From Pseudomonas cremoricolorata (GTDB taxonomy: Bacteria > Pseudomonadota > Gammaproteobacteria > Pseudomonadales > Pseudomonadaceae), in the NCBI RefSeq assembly GCF_000759535.1, contig NZ_CP009455.1:4402001-4466000 (forward strand): a DNA stretch of 64,000 bases, given 5' to 3'. The notes beneath the pieces are model-generated. The model was not told where the DNA came from and did not search any database. It saw nothing but the letters and a program-made list of their open reading frames with translations. Positions 48,402-57,426 of the stretch are shown in pieces. The translations under genes and the position numbers were made by a program. Numbering within the stretch: position 1 is the first letter of the stretch; each line of letters opens with the position of its first letter.

Positions 48402-48577
48402 GGGATCGCCGTCTTTTTCGATACTGGCATACCGCTTAAGGCCTGCAAGCGTTTTATGACGCCCGGTAGCCCACAGGCGCGGTTCAGACGCAGGATGTGC
48501 CGATTCGGGATACCGCAGGGTCTGGGGCGCCATGGATCATCGATGACACTCGAAGAATTCACCCCGGAGAACACCCC

Positions 48578-49954
48578 ATGAACGAAGCCCAACTCGAAGC
48601 CCTGCACTTCGCCGATGCCCCGCGCATCGTCTCGAGCGAACTGCCTGGCCCCAACACCCGTGAAGCGCTGGCGCTGTCGGCCAGTACCGAGTCGATGGCG
48701 CGCGGTGGCGGACGCATGCCGATCGCCATGGACCGCGCGTTCGGCGCCACCTTCAAGGACCCGGACGGCAACACCTTCATCGACCTCTCTGCCGGCGTTG
48801 GCGTGAGCAGCGTGGGCCGCTGCCACCCGCAGGTGGTGCAGGCCATCCGCGAGCAGTCCGAAGTGCTCATGCACGCCCTGGAAATCAACAGCACGCGGCG
48901 TACCGAACTGGCCGCCAAGCTGTCGGAAATCGCCCCGCCGGGGCTGCGCGGCGACTGCATCACCTTCTTCACGCAAAGCGGTAGCGACGCCCTGGAAGCG
49001 GCGGTCAAGTTCGCCAAGCGCATCACCGGCCGGCACCAGATCATCGCGTTCCATGGCGGCTACCATGGCGTCTGGCATGCCTCCGGCGCGCTGACCACCG
49101 GCACTGCCTACCGCAAAGGCTATGGCGCGCAGATGGGCGGGGTGATTCACGCGCCCTACCCCTACGCCTACCGTTTCCCCTTCGACACCACCCACAAAAG
49201 CGCCGAGCAGATCGCCGGCGAGTACGTCGACTACCTGCTCAACACGCCCTACACCGCCGCCGATGACGTCGCTGCGGTGATCGTCGAGCCGGTCCAGGGT
49301 GAAGGCGGCTACGTGCCGCCGTCGCCAGAATTCCTGCAACTGCTGCGCAAGGCCTGCGACCGCAGCGGCGCGCTGCTGATCGTTGATGAAGTGCAGGCCG
49401 GTGCCGGCCGCACTGGCAAGATGTGGGCAGTGGAGCATTCCGAGGTCAAGCCCGACATGCTCACCTTCGGCAAAGGCATCGGCAGCGACCTGCCCATGGC
49501 CGGCCTGATGATGCGCTCGGACCTGGCGGCGCAGATTCCGGACGGCTCGATGCCCAACACCTTCGCCGCCAACTCACTGTCTTCGGTGGTGGCGCTGACC
49601 AATATCAGCATTCTTCAAGACCCTGAGCTGGACCTGCTCAACCGTGCTCACGCCCTGGGCCTGGAGGCGCAGGAACGCATTCGGGGCTTCAACAGCCGGT
49701 TGGTTGGCGAGGTGCGCGGGCGCGGCCTGATGATCGGCATCGAGCTGGTCGAAGACCCTGTCACCAAACAGCCGTTGGCCGGCGAGAAGATTGGCCAACT
49801 GATGGGCTACCTGATGAACCACGGCGTGCTGATGATTCCCTGCGGGCGCTACAGCAACGTGATGCGCATCATGCCGTCGCTGACCATCTCGCGGTCGCTG
49901 TTCTTCAAGGCCCTGGACATCTTCGGCGACGCGCTGGCCTCGCTCGAGGCGTGA
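48578..49954 (+). CDS. Class III pyridoxal-phosphate aminotransferase
   Basis: The 458-residue enzyme has the class III (omega-type) pattern: SAGVGVSSVGRCHPQVV, FTQSGSDALEAAVKFAKRIT, HGGYHGVWHAS, LLIVDEVQAGAGRTGKM and the PLP Lys at 299 in TFGKGIGSDLPM. Such enzymes transfer amino groups from omega-amino acids or amines to 2-oxo acids. With the following aldehyde dehydrogenase it forms the standard two-step route from an amine or omega-amino acid to a carboxylic acid. The substrate is not defined. GGAGA precedes ATG 48578. Confidence 0.9.
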   Translation: MNEAQLEALHFADAPRIVSSELPGPNTREALALSASTESMARGGGRMPIAMDRAFGATFKDPDGNTFIDLSAGVGVSSVGRCHPQVVQAIREQSEVLMHALEINSTRRTELAAKLSEIAPPGLRGDCITFFTQSGSDALEAAVKFAKRITGRHQIIAFHGGYHGVWHASGALTTGTAYRKGYGAQMGGVIHAPYPYAYRFPFDTTHKSAEQIAGEYVDYLLNTPYTAADDVAAVIVEPVQGEGGYVPPSPEFLQLLRKACDRSGALLIVDEVQAGAGRTGKMWAVEHSEVKPDMLTFGKGIGSDLPMAGLMMRSDLAAQIPDGSMPNTFAANSLSSVVALTNISILQDPELDLLNRAHALGLEAQERIRGFNSRLVGEVRGRGLMIGIELVEDPVTKQPLAGEKIGQLMGYLMNHGVLMIPCGRYSNVMRIMPSLTISRSLFFKALDIFGDALASLEA

Positions 49955-49982
49955 GCCTGCCCATTTCCCAAGGGACATACCC

Positions 49983-51434
49983 ATGACTCAGCATCTGAAT
50001 CACTTCATCGCAGGCAAGTCGGTCGAGGGCAGCGGTGCGCGCATCGAGCTCATCGACCCGGTCACCGAACAGGTCTACGCAAGCTCAGCACGCGGCACCG
50101 CCGCAGACGTCGAGCGCGCCGTCGCTGCCGCCCATGCCCAGCTCGAGGGCGGCGCCTGGAGCCAGCTCGACGGCGCCCAGCGTGGGCGCCTGCTGACCAA
50201 GCTGGCCGACCTGGTGGAACGCGACAGCGAGCAGTTGGCCGACATGGACGCCAACGCCATCGGCCGGTCGCCGATGGAGCCACGGCGCATGGACTTGCCC
50301 AACGCCATCGCCAACCTGCGCGCAGCCGCAGGCTGGGCCAACCAGCTGGAAGGCCGCACCATCCCCACCGGCGGCTACTTCGGCAGCAAGACCTTGTCGT
50401 ACACGGTGCGTGAGCCGGTGGGCGTGGTCGGCGCGATCGTGCCGTGGAACTCGCCCTTGATGATCACCGTGTGGAAGCTGGCGGCGCTGCTCGCAGCGGG
50501 CTGCACGGTGGTCATCAAGCCATCGGAGGAAACCCCGCAGTCAGCCTTGCACCTGGCCGCACTGGCCCAGGAAGCGGGCTTTCCCGACGGTGTGATCAAT
50601 GTCGTCACCGGCTACGGCGCGGAAGTCGGCAAGGCCCTGTGCGAACACCCGCAGGTGGCCAAGATCAGCTTCACCGGCAGCCCCGAGGCTGGCCGCGAGA
50701 TTCAGCGCACCGCCGGCGTGCTGTTCAAGCAGGTGGCGCTGGAGCTGGGCGGCAAGAGCCCGCAGATCGTCTTCGACGATGCCAGCTTCGAAGACGCCGT
50801 GCGCGGCTGCGCCCTGGGGCTGTTCGCCAACCAGGGCCAGGTCTGCGCGGCCGGCTCGCGTATCCTGGTGCAGCGCAACCTGGCCGAACGCTTCGGCGCC
50901 GCGCTGGCCGAGGCGGCGCAGGCGGTGCAGGTCGGCGACCCACGCGAGGATGGCGTGCAGATGGGCCCGGTGGCCAAGAAGACGCAGTTCGAGCGGGTCA
51001 ACCGCTACATTCAGCTGGGCATCGACCAGGGCGCCACACTGGCAGCCGGTGGCGTCTCGACGCCGGAGCGGGGATGGTTCGTACGCCCGACGATCTTCAC
51101 CAACGCACGCAATGACATGGCCATCGCCCAGGAGGAAATCTTCGGCCCGGTGGGCACGCTGATCGTGTTCGACACCGAAGCCGAAGCGATTGCCCTGGCC
51201 AACGACTCTGCGTATGGTCTGGCCGCCACGGTGTGGACCGGCAATCTGGTGCGTGCGCACCGCGTGGCCGCAGCGATCAAGGCCGGTGCGGTGGGCATCA
51301 ACTGCTGGAGCCCGCTGGATGCCAACCTGCCGTGGGGTGGGGTCAAGACCAGCGGCATCGGTCGTGAAGGCGGGTTCAGCGGCGCGCTGGCCTACACCGA
51401 AGAAAAGGTCATCACGGTGCTGCTGCCGAGCTGA
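49983..51434 (+). CDS. NAD(P)-dependent aldehyde dehydrogenase
   Basis: The 483-residue enzyme has all hallmarks of the ALDH superfamily: VVGAIVPWNSPLMITVWKLA, VIKPSEETP, SFTGSPEAGREI, Glu254 in ALELGGKSPQIVFDD and the catalytic Cys288 in GQVCAAGSR. It follows the aminotransferase by 28 bases and should oxidise the semialdehyde that enzyme produces. It is in the same transcription unit under the divergent AraC regulator. Confidence 0.93.
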   Translation: MTQHLNHFIAGKSVEGSGARIELIDPVTEQVYASSARGTAADVERAVAAAHAQLEGGAWSQLDGAQRGRLLTKLADLVERDSEQLADMDANAIGRSPMEPRRMDLPNAIANLRAAAGWANQLEGRTIPTGGYFGSKTLSYTVREPVGVVGAIVPWNSPLMITVWKLAALLAAGCTVVIKPSEETPQSALHLAALAQEAGFPDGVINVVTGYGAEVGKALCEHPQVAKISFTGSPEAGREIQRTAGVLFKQVALELGGKSPQIVFDDASFEDAVRGCALGLFANQGQVCAAGSRILVQRNLAERFGAALAEAAQAVQVGDPREDGVQMGPVAKKTQFERVNRYIQLGIDQGATLAAGGVSTPERGWFVRPTIFTNARNDMAIAQEEIFGPVGTLIVFDTEAEAIALANDSAYGLAATVWTGNLVRAHRVAAAIKAGAVGINCWSPLDANLPWGGVKTSGIGREGGFSGALAYTEEKVITVLLPS

Positions 51435-51515
51435 CCTGCGCCGGCGCCCCGGCGAGCAACCTGCGTCGGGGCGTCGGTTCATTGCGCAGGTTGCGCCAAG
51501 CGTGGAGAAACCGTG

Positions 51516-52079
51516 ATGACCGCCTACCAACAAACGGCACTCGACCGTTACCCGACCGCCCTGCGGGTATTGCACTGGACCCGCGCGGTGCTGATTCTAG
51601 GCCTGCTCTGGGCCGGCTGGCACATGACCGGCATGGACGACGAGATACCCAGCAAGTTCGAGCTCTACTACCCCTGGCACAAGTCATTCGGCGTGCTGGC
51701 CTTCCTGCTGGTGCTGACCCAGATCGCCGTGCGCCTGCGCACACCGCACATCCCCCGCCCCTTGCAGACCCTGGCGCCCTTCGAGCGGACCTTGTCGAGC
51801 CTGGTGCAACGGGCCATGTACGTGCTGCTGGTGGTGGTGCCGCTGATGGGCTACTCGATGTCGAGCACCTTCACCATGAGTGACGGGGTGTTCTTCTTCG
51901 GCGTCGACCTGCCGGAACTGCTGCCCAAGAACGATGACTGGTTCGTGGTGTTCCAGTGGCTGCACAAGGTGCTGGCCTACACCCTGCTGGCGCTGATCGC
52001 CCTGCACGTCGCCGGGGCGCTCAAGCACCGTTTCCTGGACCGTGATCCGAGCAAGGATGTCTTGCGCCGGATGCTGTGA
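51516..52079 (+). CDS. Cytochrome b561 family membrane protein
   Basis: A 187-residue, four-helix membrane protein of the bacterial CybB type. Candidate haem ligands are H20 (RVLHWTRA), H55 (YYPWHKSFG), H150 (QWLHKVLAY) and H164 (IALHVAGALKHRFLDRD). These proteins move electrons between quinones and periplasmic or other acceptors. The start is ATG 51516; GTG 51513 is adjacent. It follows the aldehyde dehydrogenase by 81 bases and may be part of its transcript. Confidence 0.9.
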   Translation: MTAYQQTALDRYPTALRVLHWTRAVLILGLLWAGWHMTGMDDEIPSKFELYYPWHKSFGVLAFLLVLTQIAVRLRTPHIPRPLQTLAPFERTLSSLVQRAMYVLLVVVPLMGYSMSSTFTMSDGVFFFGVDLPELLPKNDDWFVVFQWLHKVLAYTLLALIALHVAGALKHRFLDRDPSKDVLRRML

Positions 52080-52101
52080 GGGGAACGCGGGACATCGACG
52101 G

Positions 52102-52118
52102 GGCCGGCTTTGCCGGCC
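52102..52118 (+). terminator. Hairpin after the cytochrome b561 gene
   Basis: GGCCGGC-TTT-GCCGGCC is a 7-base perfect stem 22 bases after the stop codon, followed by TTCGCG. It resembles REP-type hairpins and probably limits transcription into the degraded transposase region. Confidence 0.5.
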
Positions 52119-52209
52119 TTCGCGCAAGGTTCGCCGATGCGCTGAGCGCACTGCCGGCCAGTCGCTGCCATGGCCTATGCAACGCCAGTGGGATCGCCGT
52201 AGCCGTGCT

Positions 52210-52560
52210 TCAAATCCATGCCGTGTGCCAATGCGAATACTCGCCGACTGTCCTCACCCGCCCCGCCCGAACAGCGTTGGTCACGGTCTATCTGGCAACG
52301 CTCAGCACGTTCTCCTCTCGACGCAGCGCAGGGTCGTGGTAGCCGGCCTGCCAGATCGGATACCCCCGCAACCCTGCCCGGTGCAGCAGCCCACTCGAAC
52401 GCGATTCGAAACGACGCATCAGGGGTGTCAGGGACGCATCCTCGAGTTCGATCAACCAGTGTATGGGGCCGCGCATCACCACCCACGCCAGCGACCGGCA
52501 GGCATCCTCATGATCTGACGGTCGCAGGTGTCGAATGACGGTACGCGTGTGTGAGCCCGC
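52210..52560 (-). pseudogene. Remnant of a REP-associated tyrosine transposase (RAYT)
   Basis: The minus-strand frame reads SLAWVVMRGPIHWLIELEDA, then LTPLMRRFESRSSGLLHRA, then YPIWQAGYHDPALRREENVL and SVAR, followed by an in-frame TAG. The frame then resumes with TNAVRAGRVRTVGEYSHWH to a TGA at 52210. This matches the IS200-like RAYT family along its central and C-terminal parts. Three lesions show: no N-terminus (frame opens after TGA 52561-52563), a stop where the family has the Tyr of ARYIVANP, and RGPIHW in place of the metal-binding DHIHW motif. It should be inactive. Confidence 0.8.
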
Positions 52561-52590
52561 TCAACAAAGGCTGACGGTGGTGGCCGACCG

Positions 52591-53928
52591 TTAGAACGAC
52601 AACCAGACAATGAACTGCAAATACACGTTGGTAGCGGCACTGCCACTCTGCACGCCGCCGTTGCCTTGCCATTTGTCGGGCTTGTAGAAGCCCACCAGGG
52701 GCGACAGGGTGACGTGGTCGGTCACTTGCCAGTCGAGGAACAGGTCGATCTCGCGGGCGCTGAAGTCCAGCTCATCACGGCGTGACATCTGCTTGAAATC
52801 GAAGGCCATGGCGTTGAGGGTCAGGCGCTCGGTGGGTTTGAGTTGCAGCAGCACGTCGTTGATTTCCATGTTGGCCGTCACCGAGCCGCCATAGTTGACT
52901 GCCACCTCGCCCTGATACCGGCCGCGGTAGCCGCCCTGGAAAAAGAAGTCCCAGCCTTCGGAGTAGCGTGAATAGCGGTAGCTCACGGTGGGCTGCCAGG
53001 GCGTATCGACGAAGGTGTAGCCGGCATCGAAGAACATGCCGCGCTGCGAGCCGGAGCGTTTTTCCTGACGCGCCACTTCGAAGGCGAAATCGGCGTTCTC
53101 GATGCCGGCATTACCCTGGCCGCGAATGCTGTAGATGTTCATGCCCTTGCGCTCGCCACGGTCGCCGAACACGTAACGTTCGTCGACATCCAGCCCGCGC
53201 ACGTAGGTCGAGCCGAGCGAGCCGATCGGTGTGCTGTAGTCGACCGTGGCCACGGCCATTTCGGTCTTCGACTGCCCGGGGTTGTCCGATTTCAGCCAGA
53301 TGAGGCTGCCATGCAAGCCTTCAGTGCCGCCCAGCTTGAGCACCGCCGTATTGCCAAAGGCCAGGCGCTGGCCGAGGTAGAACGCACCGCCGCGGTCGAA
53401 GCGCCCGTCGCTGACACCCGGGATGGGGCTGAAGGCCTTGCCGGTGTTGAAGCCGTCGTCGGTGATCAGAAAGCCGTCCACCGTGACCAGTTGCCGGCCA
53501 AAGGAAAAGTCCACGCCGTCCTGCCCCAGCCAGGGGATCGCATCGCCTGAACGCCAACCGAGAAAGGCATCTTCCAGGGCACTGGTGCGCTCGGTGCCGG
53601 CGGTGATGGCGCCGATGTCGCCGTCACCCCAGGTGCCCGAGCTGAGCATGCTCAAGCCGCCATAAACCGAGCCGGCCCCGAGCTTGTCGGTGCTGCCGGT
53701 CAAACCGTACTTGGCATAGCCCTCCTGCCAGTGCATGCGTCCCGGGTACTGCTCCGGGTTACCGCGGTAATTGCGCGAGGCGCTGTACCAGCCAAAGCCT
53801 GCGCCAAGTTCTGCGTTGAGCACCGTGGCGCCGTCATCTTCGTTGTACAGCTCGTAGGCCTGGGTCGGCGGCGCCAGCGCACAGAGTGCGAGCAACGGCA
53901 ATAACGACGGGCGGCGGGAAGTGCGCAT
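52591..53928 (-). CDS. Outer-membrane porin-like beta-barrel
   Basis: The 445-residue protein has a signal peptide (LLPLLALCALAPPTQA, cleavage before YELYNEDD). The mature chain is built of amphipathic strands rich in aromatic and acidic residues (GAGFGWYSASRNYRG, VDFSFGRQLVTVDGFLI) and ends in an aromatic residue (LQFIVWLSF), the outer-membrane insertion signal. It resembles alginate-export/porin-type barrels rather than classical OprD; the exact family is uncertain. It diverges from the twelve-gene metal-transport-like operon, with a shared promoter region, and may be its outer-membrane channel. Its leader carries a strong A-rich motif. Confidence 0.8.
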   Translation of the reverse strand: MRTSRRPSLLPLLALCALAPPTQAYELYNEDDGATVLNAELGAGFGWYSASRNYRGNPEQYPGRMHWQEGYAKYGLTGSTDKLGAGSVYGGLSMLSSGTWGDGDIGAITAGTERTSALEDAFLGWRSGDAIPWLGQDGVDFSFGRQLVTVDGFLITDDGFNTGKAFSPIPGVSDGRFDRGGAFYLGQRLAFGNTAVLKLGGTEGLHGSLIWLKSDNPGQSKTEMAVATVDYSTPIGSLGSTYVRGLDVDERYVFGDRGERKGMNIYSIRGQGNAGIENADFAFEVARQEKRSGSQRGMFFDAGYTFVDTPWQPTVSYRYSRYSEGWDFFFQGGYRGRYQGEVAVNYGGSVTANMEINDVLLQLKPTERLTLNAMAFDFKQMSRRDELDFSAREIDLFLDWQVTDHVTLSPLVGFYKPDKWQGNGGVQSGSAATNVYLQFIVWLSF

Positions 53929-53940
53929 GACGTCTCTCCT

Positions 53941-53955
53941 GTTCTTATTGTTGTT
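53941..53955 (-). promoter_or_regulatory. (AAN)5 catabolite-activity motif in the porin leader
   Basis: On the minus strand AACAACAATAAGAAC runs directly into the AGGAGA ribosome-binding site, 12 bases before the porin ATG. Five consecutive AAN triplets are a textbook-quality Hfq/Crc target in Pseudomonas, predicting strong catabolite repression of the porin. Confidence 0.6.
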
Positions 53956-54102
53956 AGGCGAGCGCCGAGTGTTCGACTTGGGACGGGCGAGCGTTAACCC
54001 AAATCAGCACATGCAGGTATTTGCACGGCGGGGTCATGCCCAGCGGCAGCAGTTGCCGTTTTCGGATACGGCCAGGGGCCGGGCTGGCCGTAGGCTGGAC
54101 CC

Positions 54103-54120
54103 ATAAGAACGTATAAGAAC
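54103..54120 (+). repeat. Tandem ATAAGAAC repeat before the DUF6152 gene
   Basis: ATAAGAAC occurs at 54103-54110 and 54113-54120, just upstream of the first gene of the operon. The same octamer is on the other strand in the porin leader (53941-53948). It may include the -10 region (TATAAG) of the operon or be a weak Hfq/Crc site. Confidence 0.4.
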
Positions 54121-54133
54121 CGAGGCGCTCGCC

Positions 54134-54517
54134 ATGAAACCGATGTCATCCCTGCGCAAGGGCCTGGGCCTGCTGGCCCTGGTGACCTGCATCGCGCTGC
54201 CGGCCATTGCCACGGCGCACCATTCCTTCGCCATCTTCGACCAGACCAAGACCATCACCGTCAAAGGCGTGGTCGCCCGTTTCGTGTGGAGCAACCCGCA
54301 TATCTCGATCTATTTCGATGTGCCTGGCCCGCCCGAACAGCAGCTGAAAATCGAGACCGGCAGCGTCAACGCCATGAGCCGCGCCGGTTGGAAAGCCAGC
54401 TCGATCAAGGCCGGCGATGCCGCCGAGCTGACCTTCAAGCCGCTGAAGAACGGTGACCCGGGCGGGCTGCTGGTGGAAATCAAGACCGCTGAGGTGACGC
54501 TGTCGGGTGGCGGCTGA
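54134..54517 (+). CDS. DUF6152 family exported protein
   Basis: The 127-residue protein has a signal peptide (GLLALVTCIALPAIATA) predicted to be cleaved before H29, so the mature chain begins HHSFAIFDQ. The DUF6152 pattern (TVKGVVARFVWSNPHISIYF) follows, predicting a small periplasmic beta-sandwich. An N-terminal His pair plus the internal NPH His could bind a transition metal; this is inference. It is the first gene of the operon that leads to metal ABC transporter genes. The start at ATG 54134 gives a standard signal peptide. Confidence 0.8.
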   Translation: MKPMSSLRKGLGLLALVTCIALPAIATAHHSFAIFDQTKTITVKGVVARFVWSNPHISIYFDVPGPPEQQLKIETGSVNAMSRAGWKASSIKAGDAAELTFKPLKNGDPGGLLVEIKTAEVTLSGGG

Positions 54518-54567
54518 ACCTGCTCGTTCCTGCGCGTGAACATCCCCCCTGGCTGGAGACGCTGGCA

Positions 54568-55335
54568 ATGAAATCGACCCACCGCAATGCCCTGGCCTGC
54601 ACGGCCCTGGGCCTGATCCTCAGCACCGTCAGCACCCTCAGCGGTGCAGCGCCCGACGCGGCAAAAGCAAGCCCGCGCGCCGACATCAGCGGCACCTGGG
54701 AGCGCACCCCGGACGACTGGTTCGGCGAAGATCCCGACGATCCGGTACACCCCGGCGGCCCGATGCCGCTCAAGCCGGCCTATGCCCGCGACTACGCCGC
54801 GCTGAAAAAGCGCCAGGCCGCCGCCAACGAAGCCGGAACGCCGCTGGTCACCACCAGCTCGCGCTGCCTGCCCGAAGGTATGCCGGTGATGATGGCGGCG
54901 CTGTTTCCCATCGAGATCATTCACGACGACAAGCAAGTGATCGTGCTAGGCGAATACCTGCAGCAGGTGCGGCGCATCGTCCTCAACGAGCCGATGCCGC
55001 CGCTCAAGGACCTGGACCCCAGTTACCAGGGCTATTCGCGCGGGCACTGGGAAGGCGACACCCTGGTGGTGCAGACCCGCGGCGTGCGCACCGACGATGT
55101 GATGTTCTACGACGTGCCCCACGGCAGTGAGATGACCATCACCGAGCGCCTGCGCCTCAAAAGCCCCGACCTGCTGGAAAACCAGGTGCAGATCGACGAC
55201 CCGCAGGTGCTCACCGGGCCTTATCGCTTCACCTTCGACTACAAGCGCTCGGACTACCGCATTCACGAATACGTCTGCGAGAACAACCAGCTTGAAGTCG
55301 ACAGCGACGGCAAGACCCACCTCAAGCGCGACTGA
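54568..55335 (+). CDS. Exported protein of unknown function
   Basis: The 255-residue protein has an N-terminal signal peptide (ALACTALGLILSTVSTLSGA) and a mature region with the recognisable pattern ISGTWERTPDDWFGEDPDDP, SRCLPEGMPVMMAALFPIEI and GHWEGDTLVVQTRG. This pattern is shared with uncharacterised exported proteins that accompany DUF6152 genes. It has no obvious catalytic motif. It is 50 bases after the DUF6152 gene and 36 bases before the hydrolase gene, both on the same strand. Confidence 0.7.
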   Translation: MKSTHRNALACTALGLILSTVSTLSGAAPDAAKASPRADISGTWERTPDDWFGEDPDDPVHPGGPMPLKPAYARDYAALKKRQAAANEAGTPLVTTSSRCLPEGMPVMMAALFPIEIIHDDKQVIVLGEYLQQVRRIVLNEPMPPLKDLDPSYQGYSRGHWEGDTLVVQTRGVRTDDVMFYDVPHGSEMTITERLRLKSPDLLENQVQIDDPQVLTGPYRFTFDYKRSDYRIHEYVCENNQLEVDSDGKTHLKRD

Positions 55336-55371
55336 CGCTATCGCCCATCGACCCGTTCAAGGAGGTTGCCG

Positions 55372-56877
55372 ATGCCACCCCTGATGCCCTGTGCCCGCAC
55401 GCGCCTGCTGCCTGGCGCCCTGCTCGCGCTGCTGCTGAGCAGCCCTGCCCTCGCTGAAGTACCGCGCATGCCCAGCGTCAGCGCGGTGCCGCCCTCCGGC
55501 CAGTTGCCGCTGTCCTCGGCCAAGCGCCAGGGCACCGAGTACAGCGATCTTGCGCACTACGGCTATGTCGAAGAAGAGTACTACCTGCAAGGCACCGCCC
55601 CGGCCATTACCGCGGCCGGCAAGAGCCTGCTCGAGGCGCCGTACACCACGCGGATACTGGTGCGCAAACCGGCCGACCCGGCGCGCTTCAACGGCACCGT
55701 GGTGATCGAGCCGTTCAGCTGGTTCGGTGAGCGCGCCGCCGGCTGGATCCTGACCCGTGACTACCTGCTGCGCCGCGGTTATGCCTACGTCGGCTACACC
55801 CTGAACATCAACAAGCCCGAGGTCGACCCCAAGTTCATCGCCGCCACGCCCGAAGACACCGCCGCGCAGATCGCCCAGTACGGGCGCATCGTCAACTTCG
55901 ACTTCATGCGCCGCTTCGACTACGCCCGCTATGCGCCGCTGGCCAGCTACTACGACCCGCAGCGGTTCCAGCGTGGCGATGGCCCCGACCCTTTCGTGCC
56001 GCAATCCCAGGGCATCGGCGCGCAACTGGCGCTGCTGCTCAAGAGCGACGAGGCCCACGGCCCGCTGGCCGGCCTCAAGGTCGAGCGGGTGTATGTCGAC
56101 AGTTGGGCAGTGACCGCGCAGGTGTGGATGGACTACCTCGACCAGGGCCGTCACCAACAGTGGCGCATGCCCGACGGCAGGCCGCTAATCGACGCCTACA
56201 TGACCGGGCGCATGGCCTACGGCGAAGTCGGCGGCGAGGTGCTTCGAGTGCCACGGCAAATGCCCGGCGACGTGCCCTTCGTCACCGTCTACAGCCAGTC
56301 GGAACTGATGCACGACGTGCTCGAAGGCATCGCCCTGCCCGCCGACAGCGACCAACCCAGGCTGCGCTACTTCGAGGTGACCGGCATGCCGCACCTGCGT
56401 CTGGCCGACCTGGGCACCGAGCACACCGAACAGGTCGCCGCCGACATCGGCAAGGGCGACGACCCGCAGTGCCGCACGCTGTCTGACGAGCCGGTGCAAC
56501 TGGTGGTCGCGGCGCTGCTCGACGGCATGGACCGCTGGGTCCGCGAGGGCACGCCGATGCCCAAGGCGCCGCGAGTGCTGCGTAACGGCAAGACGGTGGT
56601 GCGCGACCCGGCCACCGGCAACATGCAAGGCGGTGTGCGCCCGCCCTGGGTGCAGGTGCCCAGCGCCACCTACCTGACCGACCAGGAAAGCGGCTGCGGG
56701 CTGATCTACGACACCAAGGTGCCGTACTCGGCGCAGCGTCTGCGCCAGCGCTACGGCAGTTTCAGCCAGTACCAACAGGCCTTCGACAACGCCAAGCGCG
56801 CCTCGGTCGAGCAAGGCTACCTGCTGCCCGAAGATGCCGCGGGCCTGCGCCCGACCGCGGCACCTGAAGATTTCTAA
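55372..56877 (+). CDS. Exported alpha/beta-hydrolase domain protein
   Basis: The 501-residue protein has a signal peptide (RLLPGALLALLLSSPALA, cleavage before EVPRMPSV). The mature part resembles the alpha/beta-hydrolase-domain family PF20091 (TRILVRKPADPARFNGTVVI, LLRRGYAYVGYTLN, VTVYSQSELMHD, RYFEVTGMPHLRLADLG). The nucleophile position appears to read YVDSWAVTA, not a standard GxSxG elbow, so activity is uncertain. ATG 55372 has AAGGAGG 6 bases upstream. The natural substrate is unknown. Confidence 0.72.
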   Translation: MPPLMPCARTRLLPGALLALLLSSPALAEVPRMPSVSAVPPSGQLPLSSAKRQGTEYSDLAHYGYVEEEYYLQGTAPAITAAGKSLLEAPYTTRILVRKPADPARFNGTVVIEPFSWFGERAAGWILTRDYLLRRGYAYVGYTLNINKPEVDPKFIAATPEDTAAQIAQYGRIVNFDFMRRFDYARYAPLASYYDPQRFQRGDGPDPFVPQSQGIGAQLALLLKSDEAHGPLAGLKVERVYVDSWAVTAQVWMDYLDQGRHQQWRMPDGRPLIDAYMTGRMAYGEVGGEVLRVPRQMPGDVPFVTVYSQSELMHDVLEGIALPADSDQPRLRYFEVTGMPHLRLADLGTEHTEQVAADIGKGDDPQCRTLSDEPVQLVVAALLDGMDRWVREGTPMPKAPRVLRNGKTVVRDPATGNMQGGVRPPWVQVPSATYLTDQESGCGLIYDTKVPYSAQRLRQRYGSFSQYQQAFDNAKRASVEQGYLLPEDAAGLRPTAAPEDF

Positions 56878-56903
56878 ACCCCGTTCGCTGCGAGAGAACG
56901 CCC

Positions 56904-57392
56904 ATGTCTTCCCTACCGATCGTCGAGTGGCTGTATGCCACGCCTGTCAGCAGCGCCATCCGTGACCTGCTGTGGGTGGTGCCCAGCGTACAGAGCCTGC
57001 ACATCATCGCCATCGCCGTGATCTTCGCCAGCGCGGTGCTTTCCGATCTGCGCCTGGCCGGCCTGTTCGCCCGCGACCTGCCCACGGCGCAGGTGATCCG
57101 CCGCTATTACCCGTGGATGCGCGGTGCGCTGCTGGTGCTGCTCGCCACCGGGCTGGTGATGGCCATCGGCGAGCCAGACCGGGTGCTGGTCAACAGCGTG
57201 TTCTGGCTGAAGATGGCCCTGGTGATCGTGGCTTTCCTGCTCGCCTGGCAGGTGCGCCGGCCCTTTCTGCGCAGCCGCCAGGGGCCTGGCAGCGACGTCG
57301 AGCGCCCCGGCCTGGCGCCCCTGGCGTGGCTGTCGATAGGCCTGTGGTGCGTGGTGATCTTCTGCGGCCGCTGGATCGCCTACGCGATCTGA
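56904..57392 (+). CDS. DUF6644-like four-helix membrane protein, copy 1
   Basis: The 162-residue protein has four hydrophobic helices and family-type segments SVQSLHIIAIAVIFASAVLS, DLRLAGLFARD and the C-terminal VVIFCGRWIAYAI. A His in the first helix (LHIIAI) is shared with copy 2. It is the same length as the next gene and clearly its paralogue. It probably forms a hetero-oligomeric membrane unit with that protein; the function is unknown. Confidence 0.72.
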   Translation: MSSLPIVEWLYATPVSSAIRDLLWVVPSVQSLHIIAIAVIFASAVLSDLRLAGLFARDLPTAQVIRRYYPWMRGALLVLLATGLVMAIGEPDRVLVNSVFWLKMALVIVAFLLAWQVRRPFLRSRQGPGSDVERPGLAPLAWLSIGLWCVVIFCGRWIAYAI

Positions 57393-57426
57393 GCCGCTTT
57401 CCTTTGACCTCAACCGGGTACTTTCC

